A stretch of DNA of 64,000 nt, taken from Psococerastis gibbosa. Its lineage: Eukaryota > Arthropoda > Insecta > Psocodea > Psocidae. Shown here piece after piece: positions 63,501 through 64,000 of this stretch. Below the pieces are notes generated by a model. That model was not told where the DNA came from. It searched no databases and saw only the letters and a program-made list of their open reading frames with translations. The DNA lies in assembly GCA_963971405.1 (NCBI GenBank), contig CAXART010000009.1, positions 372,001 to 436,000 on the forward strand, read 5' to 3'. Positions within the stretch are counted from its first letter, which is position 1. Each line of letters begins with the position of its first letter. A program made the translations under genes and the position numbers.

Positions 63501-64000
63501 AGGAACAATTGCTCAATGTTACGTACAATACAATGAGCCAAATTAAGCAAAATTAAGACACCTATATCTTTTTAAAACCTTCAAAAAAAATAAAATAAGT
63601 AAATAGCTATTTTTCTTATTCTTGTCGAATGAATTTTTTTTAGCTACATTTACACAGATGAACACGCAGAAGCAATTGCTCAATGTTAAGTACAATACAA
63701 TGAGCCAAAATAAGCAAAATTAAGACACTCATATCATATCAAGACCTTTAAAAAAAAAAATAAGTATATAGCTATTTTTCTTATTCTTGTCGAATGAATT
63801 TTTTGTAGCTACATTTACACAGATGAACACGCTGGAGCAATTGCCTAATGTTAGATACAGTACAATGAGCCAAAATAAGCAAAATAAAGACACCTATATC
63901 TTTTTAAAACCTTTAAAAAAATAAAATAAGTAAATAGCTATTTTTCTTATTCATGTCGAATGAATTTTTTTTAGCTACATTTACACCGATGAACACGCAG
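60505..64000 (+). repeat. Third copy of the right-hand unit, cut by the window end
   Basis: The part 60505-61839 matches 53177-54511 (offset 7328) and 61840-64000 matches 50348-52508 (offset 11492). The two monomers deleted near 54.8 kb are present here. An A13 run near 61084 replaces A8-T-A4. The first two K monomers begin at 63672 and 63837, and the window ends in the third. The last bases, aacacgcag, are mid-array. Confidence 0.85.

Larger units (their letters stand above)
1..64000 (+). repeat. 167-bp satellite DNA array filling the window
   Basis: Monomer starts read directly at 1, 168, 334, 501, 668, 835, 1001, 1168, 1335 and 1502 give steps of 166-167 bp, and the same phase continues to position 64000. 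Larger units agree: 19 monomers span 3170 bp and 35 span 5836 bp, a mean near 166.8. About 384 monomers are present, all in the same orientation. Constant parts are the stretch around gtcgaatgaatttt and the stretch acaccgatgaacacgcagg. Variable parts are the first 30 bp, the segment after aagacac, and the bases flanking AGCT. The window ends inside a monomer, so the array continues. A period near chromatosome length and HOR organisation are typical of centromeric satellites; the centromeric role is inference. No stretch of unique DNA was seen. Confidence 0.98.

Noticed and set aside
1-64000. CENP-B box (TTCG, then A, then CGGG spacing)
   Set aside because: The only recurring TTCG is on the minus strand in attcgacaagaataag. 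It has G where the box has A and TAAG where the box has CGGG. No better match was seen on either strand.
1-64000. Origin from a tRNA or SINE, because gtcgaat resembles the core of a Pol III B box
   Set aside because: Only the TCGAAT core fits; the flanking bases do not, and no A box was found at the right distance upstream. There is no cloverleaf.
1-64000. CRISPR array
   Set aside because: The repeat unit is 167 bp with no unique spacers; all intervening sequence is also repeated. This is satellite structure.
1-64000. Transposon or retroelement insertion, or telomeric repeats
   Set aside because: The 167-bp phase is never interrupted by more than a few bases, no target-site duplications or terminal repeats were seen, and there are no runs of TTAGG, TTAGGG or similar units.

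Overview
The whole 64 kb window is one uninterrupted satellite DNA array. A single AT-rich monomer of about 167 bp is repeated head to tail in one orientation roughly 384 times, and the array runs off both ends. I found no protein-coding gene, RNA gene, transposon, CRISPR array or unique sequence. The first monomer has 50 G/C in 167 bp (about 30% GC) and 4 CpG where about 3.7 are expected, so CpG is not depleted. This points to a eukaryotic centromeric or pericentromeric (heterochromatic) satellite. The lack of CpG decay and the AT-richness fit an invertebrate such as an insect better than a vertebrate, but this is weak inference and I do not recognise the satellite family.

The monomers are not interchangeable. 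Several types can be told apart by diagnostic bases, and they are arranged in nested higher-order repeats (HORs). From the left: the tail of a five-monomer cassette (here 'K', 831 bp when complete) at 1-500; two copies of a 19-monomer, 3170-bp unit at 668-3837 and 3838-7007; cassette K at 7008-7838; a block of about 35 monomers (here 'T') present twice at 7839-13340 and 13675-19345 (offset 5836), each with an internal six-monomer, 1001-bp duplication; K plus a marker monomer 'P' at 19346-20343; and block 'U' to about 23.7 kb. The same order then recurs: 19-mer units at 24012-27181 and 27182-29850 (second copy shortened by three monomers), K+P, a single T block at 30849-36519, K+P, then U from 37517. 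The window therefore contains a 23-kb macro-repeat, with offsets of 23344, then 22843, then 23010, then 17174/17173 as indels change the register.

From about 40.5 kb to the end the pattern is more compact and irregular. There is a 3832-bp (23-monomer) tandem duplication at 40517-48108. Units of 3832, 4164, 7328 and 11492 bp offset follow between 48 and 64 kb, with local 5-mer (831 bp) and 7-mer (1165 bp) duplications. Cassette K recurs at intervals that tend to shorten toward the right.

Rearrangement boundaries usually fall inside hybrid monomers that keep the 167-bp register, as expected for homologous unequal exchange or gene conversion. Shared diagnostic bases allow events to be ordered: the 19-mer duplication came before the 23-kb duplication, and the T-block duplication probably followed it. 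Within the monomer the notable structures are a 12-bp perfect palindrome at the monomer start, a 27-bp imperfect dyad around AGCT, and A8 and T8 tracts about 51 bp apart. All coordinates come from reading by eye. Block boundaries are set at the monomer start used here (first base of the gcaattg or acaattg motif).
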